Source of the DNA: Mixia osmundae IAM 14324
Lineage: Eukaryota; Basidiomycota; Mixiomycetes; Mixiales; Mixiaceae
Direction of reading: 5' to 3'
Assembly: GCF_000708205.1 (NCBI RefSeq)
Contig: NW_014575555.1
Span: 1-64,000, forward strand
Length of the DNA stretch: 64,000 bases
In this document: piece after piece, positions 11,446-23,361 of the stretch
Numbering within the stretch: position 1 is the first letter of the stretch
How the letters are laid out: each line of letters begins with the position of its first letter
Program-made: the position numbers and the translations under genes
The notes under the pieces: generated by a model
What the model was told of the DNA's origin: nothing
Database searches by the model: none
The model's input: the letters and a program-made list of their open reading frames with translations, nothing else

Positions 11446-12085
11446 CTATGCATGAAACGCAGGTGGCTCGGCTTGGTCTCCGCTAGGCTGGAGCTCGGCA
11501 TCAGTTTTGACATAGAGTGGCAACGGGTCGACCAGATCCTCGGGTATATCGCCTCCGTAGCAGCGGCGATCACTGCGCAGTGCATGCCTGATGCCCGAAT
11601 GGTCTCGATCGAGACCGTAGATGTCTGCGACGAGGTTGAGTCTGCGTTCGACCTTGTCAATGATCTCGCGCTGCAGGCGATCGCCAACGACCATTTCGAG
11701 CTTCTTAGCGCTCTTGGGTGGTATGGGAAGCGGATATCCAAGATCTCTCAAGCCGGTCGGCATGTTTTCATATGCCAGCATGGCTGCCTTTCTCCGTGGG
11801 CTGCCTCTTTGAAGCTTCAGCGAGGAGACGAGATGAATCGCCTGGACCAATCGCTGATTGACGACTTGAGCCTGGTCGGTACAAGTCGAGAGCGTCAGTG
11901 CATGTATATATTGCGCAAACAGTACGCACCTCTTTGAGCGCTATGAGATGAGCACGATCGTCCCGGAGGCGGTGAAAGATCATGACTCGCTGGAGATCCG
12001 AGATACGGTTGTGCCACTTATGCTGGAGCCGCTTCAGCTCTCGCTTGGTAATCGTCAGCGTGTGTATCGAGGCCTCACGGGTCAT
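11446..12085 (-). CDS. Hypothetical small helical protein
   Basis: Unrecognised gene of about 190 residues. The start ATG at 12085 opens MTREASIHTLTITKRELKR. An intron of about 60 nt (GTGCGT...GACCAG) joins HLIALKE to AQVVNQRLVQAIHLVSSL. The rest is a charged helical region followed by GLRDLGYPLPIPPKSAKKL and DRLQREIIDKVERRLNLV. The basic N-terminus would allow a mitochondrial or ribosome-associated role, but I have no family evidence. The frame ends at a TAG near 11446; a further exon downstream cannot be excluded. Confidence 0.5.
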
Positions 12086-12413
12086 GCGAGAGGATCCGGC
12101 GCTGGTCCAGGTAGCCGACGCGTCACAGTCAGATCGTCCGACGCTGTCGGCGATGACGGAGACAGTGCGATTCGAGGCGAGAAGCTGTCTTTATATTTAT
12201 CTACCGATGCCTTGAGAGCCCAGTAGACCACAAAGACGGGCAGTGCTGCCATGTTGGACTGAGTAGCTACTTGCCTGGCTTGAGCTCGATGGTGTAGTAG
12301 CGGCGGCGGCGGAGATAACCTTGAAATTGCGCGAGTCCAAGAGCAGCGCGCAGTGGGGAAGGCGTCGAGTCCCGCGAGCTGCTGCTTGTAGCTTCACCGC
12401 CAGCACAGTCAAG

Positions 12414-13544
12414 ATGTCATGGTACGCATCCCCTGACGTCCGGGTGCGACCGTTGCTGATCATCGTGTTCGCAGGACCGGGTGAGTCGAGCTCGGCGGTT
12501 GTGCCAGTGCCAGTGCCAGCCCGCGGCTGCAGTGCCTCGGGACGAGCTGACCTTGGTTGTCGGTCTGGTAGCTTCAAGAAGTCTGTCAATCGAGCGGGCA
12601 CAACGCTCATGCAAAAGACGGGCCAAGTAGACAAGACGGAAGACCGCGAGTTCCAAGACGAGGTCAACAAATTCAAGATGTGCGCAGAATGACCTGCTCC
12701 CGGCTTGCCATGAACTGATCAAGAGGCAATGCAGCATGGAGAAGAATACGCTTGCTTTGCAGAAAGAGGCTAAAGCCCATCTGGACGCGATGCGGGGTCA
12801 GCCGGATCTGAGCTCATTGAGTGCCGCTTGACGTTGCGCCTTCAGGGATGACGGCCAATCAGGCTCGTATTGCAGGCACGCTGGAGGCATTTTTTGTCGT
12901 CAGTCGAGAGATTTAACAGCTTGATCCTTTCTGATGGCTTAGCGCATATCAGGACAATGGAGAAGCAGCCATGGCAGGACATAGCTACCGGCGCGCCGTC
13001 GAAGAGCTCGACACGCGCACGACCCAGGGACTCGATCAGCCTTATCGAGCTACAGTACTCGAGCCTATCGGGAAACTATGCTCTTATTTCCCAGAGGTCA
13101 ACAACACAATCCAGAAGCGCAACAAGAAGCTTCTTGATCACGACTCGACGCGTACCAACGTACGAAAGCTGCAAGACAAGCCCCCCACAGACGGGAGCAA
13201 GCTGCCCATGGTGCGCACCCGTCATATTTGAGCGACGCTATCTCACTATCCTGCAGGCCGAAAAAGCAGCAGCTGATGCAAAGGACGTCTACGAGGCGAT
13301 CAACACCCAGCTCGTGTCGGAATTGCCGCAGCTCATCGAATATCGGATACCTTATTTGGACCCTTCGTTCGAATCAATGGTGCGCATGCAAGCCCAATTT
13401 GCTTCAGAGGCCTACGAGAAGCTCGGCGGCGTGCAACGGTACTTTGCAGATGACGTGCGAGATCTATATGCCAACGGGGACTTGGATGGCCAAGTCGAAG
13501 GCGCACTTCAAGAGATCCGCGACCTGACCATCTGCGGTTCATAG
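12414..13544 (+). CDS. HOB3: N-BAR protein Rvs161/Hob3
   Basis: Amphiphysin-like BAR protein that bends membranes and works with actin at endocytic sites. The spliced product follows the family throughout. It opens MSWTGFKKSVNRAG, then LMQKTGQVDKTEDREF, LDAMRGMTANQARI, the block AVEELDTRTTQGLDQPYR with VLEPIGKLCSYFPEVN, and ELPQLIEYRIPYLDPSFES near the end. Six introns are needed. The most striking detail is a 6-nt exon (12475-12480, GACCGG) between introns 12422-12474 and 12481-12571. It converts TG+C into TGG ACC GGC and so restores the conserved MSWxGFKK start. Skipping it would give MSCFKK. It converges on CLPTM1 with 54 bp between stops. Confidence 0.93.
12475..12480 (+). other. Six-nucleotide microexon of HOB3
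   Basis: GACCGG is flanked by a good acceptor (TTCGCAG, after a GCTGAT branch site) and a strong donor (GTGAGT). Including it keeps the frame and supplies Trp3-Thr4-Gly5 of the conserved BAR-protein N-terminus. Confidence 0.75.
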
Positions 13545-13598
13545 GATGCCTACGGTACACAGTGTCGTATTGTTTGCAACAAGTCCATGACTCCGGTG

Positions 13599-15573
13599 CT
13601 ATTGCGACTTTTTGGCGGCTAAGCTCCCAGGAGCAGGTAGCGGCTTGCTCTCCGTCGTCTCGCCGGCCGCCGGGCCGCCGCCTTGCCCATACTCGTTTGT
13701 ACGGTTCTTATCGACTTTATAGATCCGATACTGGTACATCAGAATGAGAAAGACGACCTAGACAGGCAAAGATTTAGCCTGATGTCCGTGCAAGCCGTGA
13801 GAAGCTCACGTCGTCTCGAAAACAAGCGATACGATGCAGAGTTGGCATTTTTACCACAAAGGCAAAGAGATCATCGATGATTGTGTTGAGGAATTTGAAC
13901 GTCAGACTCTTCATGGGAAGATGTGCCACGCTTTTGAGATGGTAATTGATGATCAATTGAGGGACGAGTGTCGCAAAGGAAATGGCATACACAAAGCTGG
14001 TGAGGGTCGAGATGCTGAAAGAATACCAGCCCTTGTGCTCGTTATACATGAGCGAGTAGATCGTGTAGCCAAAAAGGGAAGGTATGACTGCCATTGACAC
14101 ATAGCGAAACGCTAGCTTGTCATAGACTGCTGTCGCTTTCTCATCTTCTGACAATACATGCTTGTCCTTGAAAACAATCTTGTAGGGTAACAGGCCATCG
14201 CTCGGAACGATCTCCGAGGTGACGGCTTTTGAGATCTTCCATAGTTCGAGAGGGATACCCATGCCCTGGCCAATGAGGATTGTCCACGAGGTATTGTCGT
14301 TATTGTCGAGGAGGTAAAGGAAGATGATGACTTGCATAGCGACATTGGTGATGAGGGTACGCACGGACACGCCAGTGAGCTCTCTTTTCTGGCGCCAATG
14401 TGCTACGTCACTGCCGAATGCGAGCATCTCGAGGAGGGAGTGCAAGAGTGTGACGATGATTGTCACGCCGAGCAGGATCGGGTTAGTACTCGTAAAAATC
14501 CTCTTGACCTCATCTAGCTCCGTGCCCCCACCTGGCCTGAAGATCAGCGCTGCAACAAATGACTGGAAGCATCGAGGGAACAGACCCGTCGAGGCTTGTT
14601 TCTCAAAGGCGTCATGCATTGTCGCGTAGAGTTGGAACTTGAAGTAGCTCGACGGATGTATAGTGACGCGCAGATCGACAGTGGAGACGGAGCTGTTGAT
14701 CTGCTGATAGTCTTGCTTGAGCTGCCAGAAGAGATTGGGCAAGAGAATGGGCAGATGGAGAGCCTTCCCGTCGGCATCACGCTCGTCACCGACGAGGGCA
14801 ATGTGTTGCTGTACGATTGGCGGCGATTGACTGTAGGCAATCTCGGGCGTCTCGCTCACGAGGGCGAGCGTGATATTGGGATGCCAATGCGCAACTATTG
14901 GCATGACTTCTGGCAGGTGCTGCTCAGCGACACGAGGTTCTTCTGCGTCAGCTCCGATGAGGCGCTTGACTGTTTTGGGCCGCTTGAGGGGCATGAAGCG
15001 CGTGAGCTCCTGCCGGACATGATGCTCGGCACCATCGCTTTGTCTCAGAACAGCGTCAAGGTAGAGACTTGCGTTGTGCTTGCTGACGCTAGCAGGCAAA
15101 TCGACGCGGGTGAACCATTCAAGCTGCCACTCCCATTCGCCAAAGGGAATCGCTTGGAAAGTCTTGGAAGGCAGGACAGTCGTGACATGAGCATCTTCCG
15201 ATGTCGTGAGCTGCAAGACCAGGTCGAGCGGCTGATTCAATGGCCAGGCGGGCACTGCGCTCAAGAGAGTGACGTTTGATACGATGGCTCGAGAATCTGT
15301 GGCTGTGGAAGCGGATGAGGCTGAGGTCGCCGGTTGTGCGAGTCCTTGTGGCTTGAACCACTTGACGAGCGGAGACGAAGGACCGAGGACGAAGCTGATG
15401 GCGATGTAGATGGCCACGCAATTCAGAATCGTCCTGAAGATGGGCGTCTTCTCCTCCTTGTCCCGGATTGGCGGTCGAGCTGTGGCAGGCGCCACTGGAG
15501 CCACTCTGTCAGCACTCTCATCGCCCGACTGCGTCTTCACTCGCTGTCTGACTTCATTGGCAGGCTCCGACAT
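13599..15573 (-). CDS. CLPTM1-family multi-pass membrane protein
   Basis: Homologue of CLPTM1/CLPTM1L, ER-Golgi membrane proteins linked in animals to lipid scrambling and receptor trafficking. The start MSEPANEVRQRV is the first ATG that leaves a normal N-terminus, at 15573. The order is a short cytosolic head, TM1 (ILNCVAIYIAISFVLGPSS), a long lumenal domain with WEWQLEWFTR and LPILLPNLFWQL, then a helix block. That block carries the hallmark phrases LELWKISKAV, NEHKGWYSFSISTLTSFVY, YHLKSVAHLPMKSLTFKFL and NTIIDDLFAFVVKMPTLHR. A final intron (about 13760-13808) joins CFRDD to VVFLILMYQYRIYKVDKNR, after which the tail ends LAAKKSQ. Nearly the full family length is present. Confidence 0.93.
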
Positions 15574-15704
15574 CAGCCAGACAACGTGACACTGTCGCGC
15601 ACGTCGCGAGCTGATTGGCGCTGACTTGCCTTTGACTGCGCACGCCTGAGCTGATCTTGTACGCCAACGACGGACAGATCGAGCCGTCTTAGGATGCGCA
15701 CAGC

Positions 15705-16366
15705 ATGACGGAAAAATCGCAAGATGCAGACGTCGAGCGACACCAAGCAGTATCGGCCTACCATGTCTCCGCAAGAGCTACAGAGCTGTATAGCCTGCTT
15801 CTCCAGACACTCGTCTGCGCTGCATTGGTCTACTTCGTCGGTCGGCTGTAAAGACCTAGGGGCTTCACTGAGGACCGATCGTAGGCTTGTACTCATCGAG
15901 CGCGGCCCGCTAGCGCCCTCTGTCTGCTCATAGCCCTAGCAATCCCTGTTCGACAAGCTCGCCTCGTCCGTAAAGGTGACTGCTCAGCCCGACACAGCGG
16001 CTGGTCGAGCTGAGCAATCGGCTGCAGAGTCACTGATTGCGCTCAGGGGCATAGGTGTGCAACTCTCGGCACAGACTTGGCTCGGCACGCGCGTCACATT
16101 CGTCGATGCCACAGATCTGTCCGCCATTGTCTTGCTCGAGTCGATACGCGGCTGGACCATCATCTGGACTCTCGCGGTCATCGAACAACGACCTGCTAGG
16201 GAGGCTCGAATCCATGTTGCTTTCAAGGTCTGTTGGATCCGCCTGACGATGAAGCAATTGCTCACGCGTACCGCAGCATTCGTTACCACTCCTTGCGACT
16301 CTGACGCCGATCTGGCGCGGCTCTAGAAGTACGATGGAGATGTCGAGCAAGCGCCATAAAGTCTAG
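15705..16366 (+). CDS. GPI15: PIG-H/Gpi15, GPI-GlcNAc transferase subunit
   Basis: Subunit of the ER complex that adds GlcNAc to phosphatidylinositol, the first step of GPI-anchor synthesis. The N-terminus (MTEKSQDADVERHQ) leads to a two-helix membrane hairpin (LLLQTLVCAALVYF and LCLLIALAIPV). The PIG-H domain follows: ESLIALRGIGVQL, DLSAIVLLESIRGW, then HVAFKHSLPLL. Three introns are proposed. The second ends at about 16030 (GTGACT...CTGCAG, joining VRK to ESLIALRG). The third joins VAFK to HSLPLLATLTPIWRGS. Intron 1 (15837-15883) is the least certain because its flanks are not conserved. The protein ends SSKRHKV and converges on Ada3. Confidence 0.85.
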
Positions 16367-16402
16367 ATACGCGACTGAATGATCAAATGGTGTGCATTAG
16401 GT

Positions 16403-18470
16403 TCAGCCTGCGGGCGCTGACGGCAGCTGCTCTAAAGCTGACCGGTCAGAGGGCGGTATTGTCGCCAAGAGATTGTTCCTGAACACGCTCTCGCGTGGCA
16501 GACCGCGGAAGCGGCCTTGCCGACCAGGTTCGTCAGCAAAGATAGGCGCCAGGCCCTCAACAAATCGGCGACGATTGTCAAGTGCAACCACGAGGTCCTC
16601 AGAGAGCGGCGGCAGACCGGATTCGATCACCGTATTGGGCTTGTAGTATTTGTTCTTGGCGACTTTGCGTTTCGTCGTCCGCTGTCGCTTGATCCACCCC
16701 GTCTCGACCGTCTTCTCCAGACCGTCTCGCATGGCCTCGTAATCCTGAAATGCCATTCTCTCTCGAACAGCGTCGCTCAGACATTCTCGTCGGGCTTCAT
16801 TGATCGCCATCTGATCACGCAAGAGCCGCTGACATGCCCGCAATGCTGTAGAAATCTCGTCGTCTTCCCGCGAGCCCCAGTCGATCTCTGTTTCTTTGCG
16901 GGCACTGCTCGATTCATTCAATGACTTGCCGAGATCGAGCGGTCCCAATCGACCTGGATGATCATGCGAAGATGGATCCGGCAAGATGCCGAGATAGCGC
17001 AGCTCGCGCTTGACCTGCTCCTCCATCTCGGCCGCATCAATGTCGATTCTCTCACCCGGTGGACCAGCGGGCAAATGCGATGTAGAAGAGGCCGGCGAAT
17101 GTCTGGTCTCGCCAGAACATGGCGACGATACGAAACGGGCGCCGAGCGCAGATACGAGTCGCTCTGTCAGCGGCCCGAGGCAGGCTTCTTCCGTTGGCAA
17201 GGTCTCATTGTCCAGTTCCGAAGGTCGCGTCCGTTGTATCTGCCCATACAGCAGCGGCGAAGGTCCGTCGGTCGGTGGCATGGGTGGCGGGTCGTCTGCT
17301 AGCTCTGATGCAATCAGCGCCAGTATATCTGCCTCTGCCCACGAATCGAGATAGTGTCGCCCCACTTTCGGTATGACGAAAGGCGCCAGATCTTCTGACT
17401 TGACCGCTAAGAACGCCAGATCGTCCTCTCCAAACGTCCTCAGGTACTGCTCTACCCATGGCGAGAACGTCTGCGGAACCAGATGAGTGGGATGACAGTC
17501 GCTTGTCTGTGCAGTCTCACCGTGAAGGGAACTTGATTCGTAGTTCTTGCCTTGGAGAAATCCTCGATGACCTGAGATTGACTCGTCGGGCCTCGGCTAA
17601 GCGGCAGCAAATCTGGCCTGGACGGTGTGCCGAGTGCGAGCGCGGTAAGGATGGGCGGTAGCAGAAAGTCCTCGCAAACAGGTCGCTGTAGGCTCCAAGA
17701 TCGTCATCAAGCTAAGAAGCTCAGTCCGTGCACCGACCTTATTGCCGCCTAATTTGAGCTTGACCGCGATGCCACCCGTTGAGCCTTCTCGCTTGCCTTT
17801 GCCCGTTTTTTTCAGCAATTGTGTTTGCGACTTCTTCGGCGCTGAGGGAGAGATCAGGAAGGCTCAGCATGCGTCGAGGCGGCGAGTTCACAAGGCGTAC
17901 CCGCTGCGGCTGTGGCCATTGAAAGGGACACGTCACTATCTTCGTCAGAGTCGTGTATGATCGCTGCGCTCTTCTTCTGCTTCCGTCCGTCTCCATTCAG
18001 CCTGTGATCCTTGTCAGCTGAGGAGCGCAAGGATGGCTGTACGTGACTTGCTTGCGCTTCTTGTGCGCAAGCTCGTGTTGAACGAACGCCGGATCAGCTT
18101 GCACGTCTTGACTCTTGGCGGCCGGAAGCAGCTCCGAACCGACTGGTCGTGCGCGATCGAGACCATTGGTAGTCGCTGCTTGAGATGGGTGCGCGACTGT
18201 GAGTCCCAGGGCAGGAGAGACGACGGCAGAACTTGATGCAGCCGGTCTTTCGACCGAGAGCGTGGCAACAGAAGCATCTTGCCTGAGGGTGCTCAGGCGT
18301 GACTCAAGCCTCGACCGAAGTACCGAAAGTTCATCATTGAGCGTACCGAGACTGTTTGAGCCGGGAATTGGATCCGCTGGCACACCGCCGGGCAGTGCCG
18401 TCACTGCCGAGAGGCCTTGGGCTAGACGGATCGTGCTGGGCCCAAGCACGACGCTCGCGTACCTGTCCAT
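16403..18470 (-). CDS. NGG1: SAGA/ADA histone acetyltransferase subunit Ada3
   Basis: Ada3/Ngg1 scaffolds the Gcn5 acetyltransferase module of SAGA in the nucleus. The N-terminal exon (MDRYASVVLGPSTIRLAQG) contains the coiled stretch LNDELSVLRSRLESRLSTL. Acidic and Lys-rich linkers follow, then VIEDFSKARTTNQVPFTTF, WVEQYLRTFGEDDLAFL and FVIPKVGRHYLDSWAEAD. The C-terminal Ada3 domain has MEEQVKRELRYLGILPD, ACQRLLRDQMAINEARR and YEAMRDGLEKTVETGWIKRQ. At least three introns occur in the first third. The one at about 17460-17515 (GTGAGA...CCGCAG) is well fixed by the PFT-TFSPW join. The upstream edge lies 250 bp from the divergent ULP1. Confidence 0.9.
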
Positions 18471-18720
18471 CGCTACCGAAGGAGCGGTCTGGGCGAGAGA
18501 GAACCTCTGAGGGCTGTGAGATCGATGACAAGCCTATCTGTTGCCCATTGTCGATGGTAGAAGCGAGCAGAAGTATGAAGTAGCTCCTCCGTCCTGAAGG
18601 GGCGTCGCGGGCTGGTTCGAGTCTCTCCGTACTTCTGGTAGCTACACTACTGGTCACAGACAGTCTGACGGTCGCCTTGATCGACAACAACCTTCCGAGG
18701 CTCAGGCGCTCAGGTCCTCT

Positions 18721-20650
18721 ATGAACGTCGAGACGCGTCAAAAGTTAGACTTGTCATTGCGCTCGTGGATGAATAGCGACTGCGCCGTCTGGCACGCCAG
18801 AGGGGGCATGCGCACGGAATCTGGCAAGCGAGCAGCGCCCTCCGCGGTACGTAGTGGTCCGCTCGCCCTTGATCACTGGGAGTCGCCAGATTCGCGTCGA
18901 CTGGCCAGAAAATTGGATCATCCTAGCTCTGCCAGCTCCGCGTCTTCAAGACTTGACAAGCGACCGTCTCACAGCTTGCAACGTGAGCGTGCATCAAGCG
19001 CGCGGAGCTATAACCAGCTCCGATCCCAGACGCGGCTAAGCCCTCCGAAGAGCACTGCGCGGCGAGCAAGCAATCCAGCGCCTTCACAAGATCGCCTCCT
19101 CTCCAAGATCCTTGGCCGTCTCTTCTGGTTCGGTATGCAAAATGATGGCATAGAAGGTCAGTGCTACGCGTCTGAAGACATCATATGACTCAGAAATACT
19201 CAGACGCAACGACAGAGGCAAGCTTGACGGACACGAGACCGCAAATCGCCTTCAGAGACGCACCTATAGACTTGACCATGGACGACACGGACCAAGAAAC
19301 CGGGCACGGACGGGCAGCTGCACATCCGTATGGTCTGCTCACTAGGCTTCCGCCTCGACGACCGTCGTACGGCCTTTCCACAATCACCGCACATAGATCC
19401 GACTTTGTCGTGCCAATTACGGGATCCAATAGCGTGACGAGCTACAAGAAGCGTGAGCCGCTCTTCGTCCACGACGCAAGGCAGCGCAATGCAAACCAGA
19501 TGGCTACGGCTTTCGAGAGGCTAAAGATGCACGATTCGGAAGTGCACGACTTTGCCACTTATAGAGACCGTGTACAGAAGGTGTCAGAAGACTTCAACGC
19601 AGCCTCGCCAAGACCATTGTCTGCAGCATCGAGACGTGCCCATGTCACATATGACGACAAATTCGAGAGCGCACTTTTACGCGCCAAGAGCGCACGTGAT
19701 GCGCCCCTGCCGCAGCGTAGCTCGCTCGAAGAATTGAGGAAGCTTGACACTCGTCGGAGGCAGCGTCAACTCAAGCGACGGAAGTGGAAGCAAGATCTAG
19801 GCGCTGACGAAGCAGAGGTGCGCCTGCTTGATAGGCCTCTGGACCTTATTGACCAGATGGATCCAAAGGTCGACATTCTCTTCAGAAAACGAGGAGTGAT
19901 CTCGTCCACCTTCGGCGCAGAAGTAGCCGATCGCGATATCGCAAAGTTGCGACCCGGACAGTGGCTCAACGACGAGGTCATCAATTTCTATGGTGTACTT
20001 GTCACCGAGCGCAGCAAGAAATGCGAAGCCGCGGGCAAGACAGGTCCGGGCAAGCCTTTTCGCAGGACACACGTCTTTTCGACATTCTTTTTCGCCAAGC
20101 TGCAGTCACACCAATATGAGGGCGTGCGACGATGGACGAAGAAAATCGATTTGTGGCAGAAAGACATCATCATCTGTCCAATCAATCTCGGTAACGCTCA
20201 CTGGACCTGCGGAGCCATCAACATGGCCCAACATCGCTTTGAGTATTACGACAGTATGGGTATGAAGAATGCCAAAGCATACGAAGTTAGTTGGGCCTCG
20301 AGAGACTGCGCTTGTGCTCATGGACGTCGCAGTTGTTGCGAGAGTACCTCAAGGCAGAGAGTCTCGATAAGAGGAAGAAACCGATCGATCTGAGTGATTG
20401 GCAAGATTACTTTGACTCGGTAGCTTGATCGCACTACAGATCACCCGTCGCTCTCTGACTCACCGCTTTGCAGGGCGCGCCCCAGCAAGACAATGCGTTT
20501 GACTGTGGCGTCTTCGCATCGCAAGTCATGGAGACGATCAGCCGCAACAACGTGGGGCTTGACTTTGCACAGCGCAACATGCCCTACATCCGCCGCAAAA
20601 TGGTACTCGAATGCGCCAAGCAAAGCCTGATCAGTGAGCCCTTCCGCTAA
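18721..20650 (+). CDS. ULP1: Ulp1-family SUMO protease
   Basis: C48 cysteine protease that matures SUMO and removes it from targets. A long basic, Ser-rich N-terminal region is probably for targeting. It precedes a helical segment (LEELRKLDTRRRQRQLKRRK), and the catalytic domain begins near FGAEVADRDIAKLRPGQWLN. The catalytic residues are visible: His in NAHWTCGAIN, Asp in EYYDSMG, and Gln and Cys in PQQDNAFDCGVF. An intron near 19137-19202 joins LFWF to DATTEASL. Two more (about 20285-20330, and 20422-20474 ending TTTGCAG) put the Cys exon in frame through LLREYLKAES and DWQDYFDS. The product ends KQSLISEPFR. Confidence 0.92.
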
Positions 20651-20816
20651 AAGACGAGCAGCGCCCTCTTGGCAGGGAAGCTGTATGTTTCTGTTGTTGC
20701 TTGCCATGCGCTGCATCTAGAAGTACATGATACACGGCTATACACGCCCTGCAGTTCGCAACGGTTGTGTCGGTCTTTCTCGAGCGAGGCTTTCGGGATA
20801 TAGGCCGTGCGTGCGG

Positions 20817-21382
20817 TCATATGACATGGAGCCAACGCAGGACGAACAGCCAGAAGACAACGATGAGGAAGAGCAGCCAGTAGAACCATCGACCACCTTG
20901 CTTGGAGGCCATATTGCCCATCCGCTTTACTGTTCCCTGCAGGAAGCCTGAGGTCTCGCCAAAAGTGTCATTCTGCAAGCTCGGCAGTCTCAGCGCAGGC
21001 CATATCGCGGGAGGGCTAAGCCGCTTGCCATGCCTGAGAGCATCTTGGTCGAATCTCTGACCTCATTGCCGATGCCGACAGTGATGTCCTTGAGCATCTT
21101 GACCTTTGCGCTCAAGCCCTCGAGATGCTCGTCATTTTGACCTTCCAGGTCGTCTGCAGTCCTGTTGGAAGCATACGAGCTCTCCTGAGCGCTGCCATTG
21201 CTCCCTGCGAAGCCTGGCCCGGTCGAAGCGGCATAGGCATAGGGATTAGGAGATGCAGTCTTTGAACGGGCAGCTTGATAATCGTCCGTATAACCGCCCA
21301 GAAGCTCTCGCCTCGCCTCTGCATTGACCACAGCGCCTGGTCGGTGCGACAGAGACGAGGCAGTCCCCGCATAGCGCTGCAT
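20817..21382 (-). CDS. BET1: ER-Golgi Qc-SNARE Bet1
   Basis: Tail-anchored SNARE for COPII vesicle fusion with the Golgi. A short Ser/Ala-rich N-terminus precedes the SNARE helix (DLEGQNDEHLEGLSAKVKML, KDITVGIGNEVRDSTKML), followed by the C-terminal anchor FYWLLFLIVVFWLFVLRW. One intron, 20973-21028, has a GC-AG boundary (GCAAGC...TTGCAG). It joins KMLSGM to NDTFGETSGFLQG exactly where the SNARE helix must continue. No GT donor nearby gives an open frame. The two exons (354 and 156 nt) make 169 residues. Confidence 0.92.
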
Positions 21383-21574
21383 CTCGCTTACTCAGTGTGA
21401 CATGAGCCCCTGTCGCGCGGACCTAGCCAGCTTTGCTGATGTGCTCACGTTGCGCTCAGTCGCGTGTGCTCGAGCTTACTCGCGACCATGTGTTCTGCGC
21501 GGGGGATGCGGACTCACGCGGTCTCGCGGTCAAGCTGTCCGCTGCAAAATACACACAGATCCTCCGTTAGACAA

Positions 21575-23221
21575 TCAGATTTGCGCAGTCTCTGCATCCC
21601 GCTGCTTCTTGGCCACCAATGCCGTCAAGGCAGCACCCACTCCGCTGCCGTCCTTAGCCAAGCCGATGACGATCCTCTGTTCGACGTCGTCGCCCAGCAG
21701 CTCTACGAGCGCCCGTCTCATCCTCTCTTCGAAACGAGGGTAGAACTCTGCCAGGCTGCCGTCGACGCCAATGTGGATCTTGCCTGCCGAAGCTGCCTGT
21801 CGGTGGGTCTGGAGGATTGTGGCTGCTAATGCGCATGCAGACAGCCGGGCTCCTCGCGTGCCAACGAGCTCCGAGGCACGCCTGATGAGAACCAGATCGG
21901 AGTCCTTGATGTGCTCAGGGGGCACGCCAAGGTCTCGCTCGACGACCTTGCGAATGTCTGCAAAGCTAGCGTTGGGTGCCTCGATGGCCGACATGAGTGC
22001 AGAGTCGAGACCGTAGTGTGTGCTGATCTGTGGCGTCGCGTGGCCGTCGAAGAGCGATAGATGATCGATGAGATGAAGTATGACATTCCGCGTGACCTCG
22101 CCGAGGTACATGCCAGAGATCATCTTCTCGAAGCATTGCCGGCGCGGATTGATGGACTCTCGATCGACCTTGTTGTCATAAGGGGTGACGCGTAAGACTT
22201 TACGAGCATTGTCAAACGCTCCCCATTCGGTGTTGACGATCATGTCCTGGCTCGCTGCTGTCGAGTCCTGCAGCAGCCACGCCAAGTTAGCTGATCTGCG
22301 ACGCTCATGTGCGATTGCGCGCGCGCCTCCTTAAGCTTGGGAATGGATTTCATGCTCTCGACATAGGCGCCATTGGTACCGGTGCCGAAGATGGCACCCA
22401 CAAAGGCATCCCCGCTTTGGTATGCTCTCGAGAGGAGCGTGCCGACGGTGTCATTGACCAAGGCAGAGCAATGCACATGGATATGCTTCTTGTCGAGTGA
22501 AGACTGCAGCAGCCCGACAACGTCATTGCCTGCCGCACCTGATGCTGTGAAGCCCTACAAGAGACCATCAGCTCGATAGGCGCTCGTCTAGACGTGGTCC
22601 ACCTTTGTCCAGTTGAGCAAGGTTCCCTTGTTCAGCGCGGTCTGGATGACGGGGAACGAGAACGTGAAGCCGAGATAGAGCTTCTCGTCTGCGCTAGCTT
22701 GGGTGTCCATCTCGTTGAGAAAGTGGTCGACCGAGTCTGCAATGTAGTCGAACAGCTTAACGGCTGTACCTGTCTTGAGCTCCTCCGAGACTTTGTACTT
22801 TTGCTGCCGATTCGTGAATTGGCCGTCGCCCTTGAGCACGATCTCGCACACTCGCAGATTCGTTCCACCGAGGTCGAGCGCGAGGAAGGTGCCTGTCTCG
22901 GATCCGTCTGGAACAGCGCTGACGAAAGTGGGTCTGCGCCGCTGCAGATGAGTCGAGTGGACTGCCCCGCGATGATCTTGCTTACATCATGGGCAAGTAC
23001 TGGGCAGGCTCAGTTGACTTTGCGCCGGAGTCGTGCGCAAGGCCTTGTCTGTATTCCCAGCCAAAGTGATCGGTGATCTTCTGCAGTTCATGCTTGGGCA
23101 GGTCGAATTGTCGCTCGAGCTCAGCGAGAAGAGCTGCCGCCTTGGCGTCAAGCAACTCCGCACCTTGAAGCGGAATCAGATAGTCGGGTGATCCGGAAGG
23201 CGTCGCCTTGTTCGCCGACAT
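21575..23221 (-). CDS. Hexokinase/glucokinase
   Basis: Cytosolic ATP-dependent hexose kinase of about 480 residues. The motifs in order are MIPTFV (after an intron), phosphate-1 FLALDLGGTNLRVCE, the sugar-binding FTFSFPVIQ...GTLLNWTKGF, the catalytic Asp in VNDTVGTLLSRAY, GAIFGTGTNGAYVE, MIVNTEWGAFD, GVDGSLAEFYPRFEERMRR and the adenosine motif GLAKDGSGVGAAL. Introns join PM-IPTFV (about 22935-22985) and WTK-GFTASG (about 22553-22605). The third, just before DSTAASQDMIVNTEW, has an ambiguous donor: either a very short GT intron or a GC donor. Start is MSANKAT. All binding residues I can see are intact. It is divergent from the coiled-coil gene, 140 bp away. Confidence 0.93.
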
Positions 23222-23361
23222 CGTCTCGCCGACAGAGCTGGCAATCCAAAGGCGGAGGAGCCGCCGTGCACGACGTGGGCGAGACGAGGCGTCACGTGAC
23301 AGAGGTGCGACTGTGACCAGGGCAAGATGCGACCGACCCCTTCTGGTTCGACCGCCCTGCC

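Noticed and set aside
18560-18660. A tRNA-like T-loop (GGTTCGAGTC)
   Set aside because: The flanking bases do not form a T-stem, and no acceptor or anticodon arm fits. No tRNA is called in the window.
22265-22325. A ninth GC-AG intron in the hexokinase gene
   Set aside because: A GC donor (GCGCGC) gives a 57-nt intron, but a 35-nt GT intron also keeps the frame. The flanks are not conserved enough to decide, so it is not counted.
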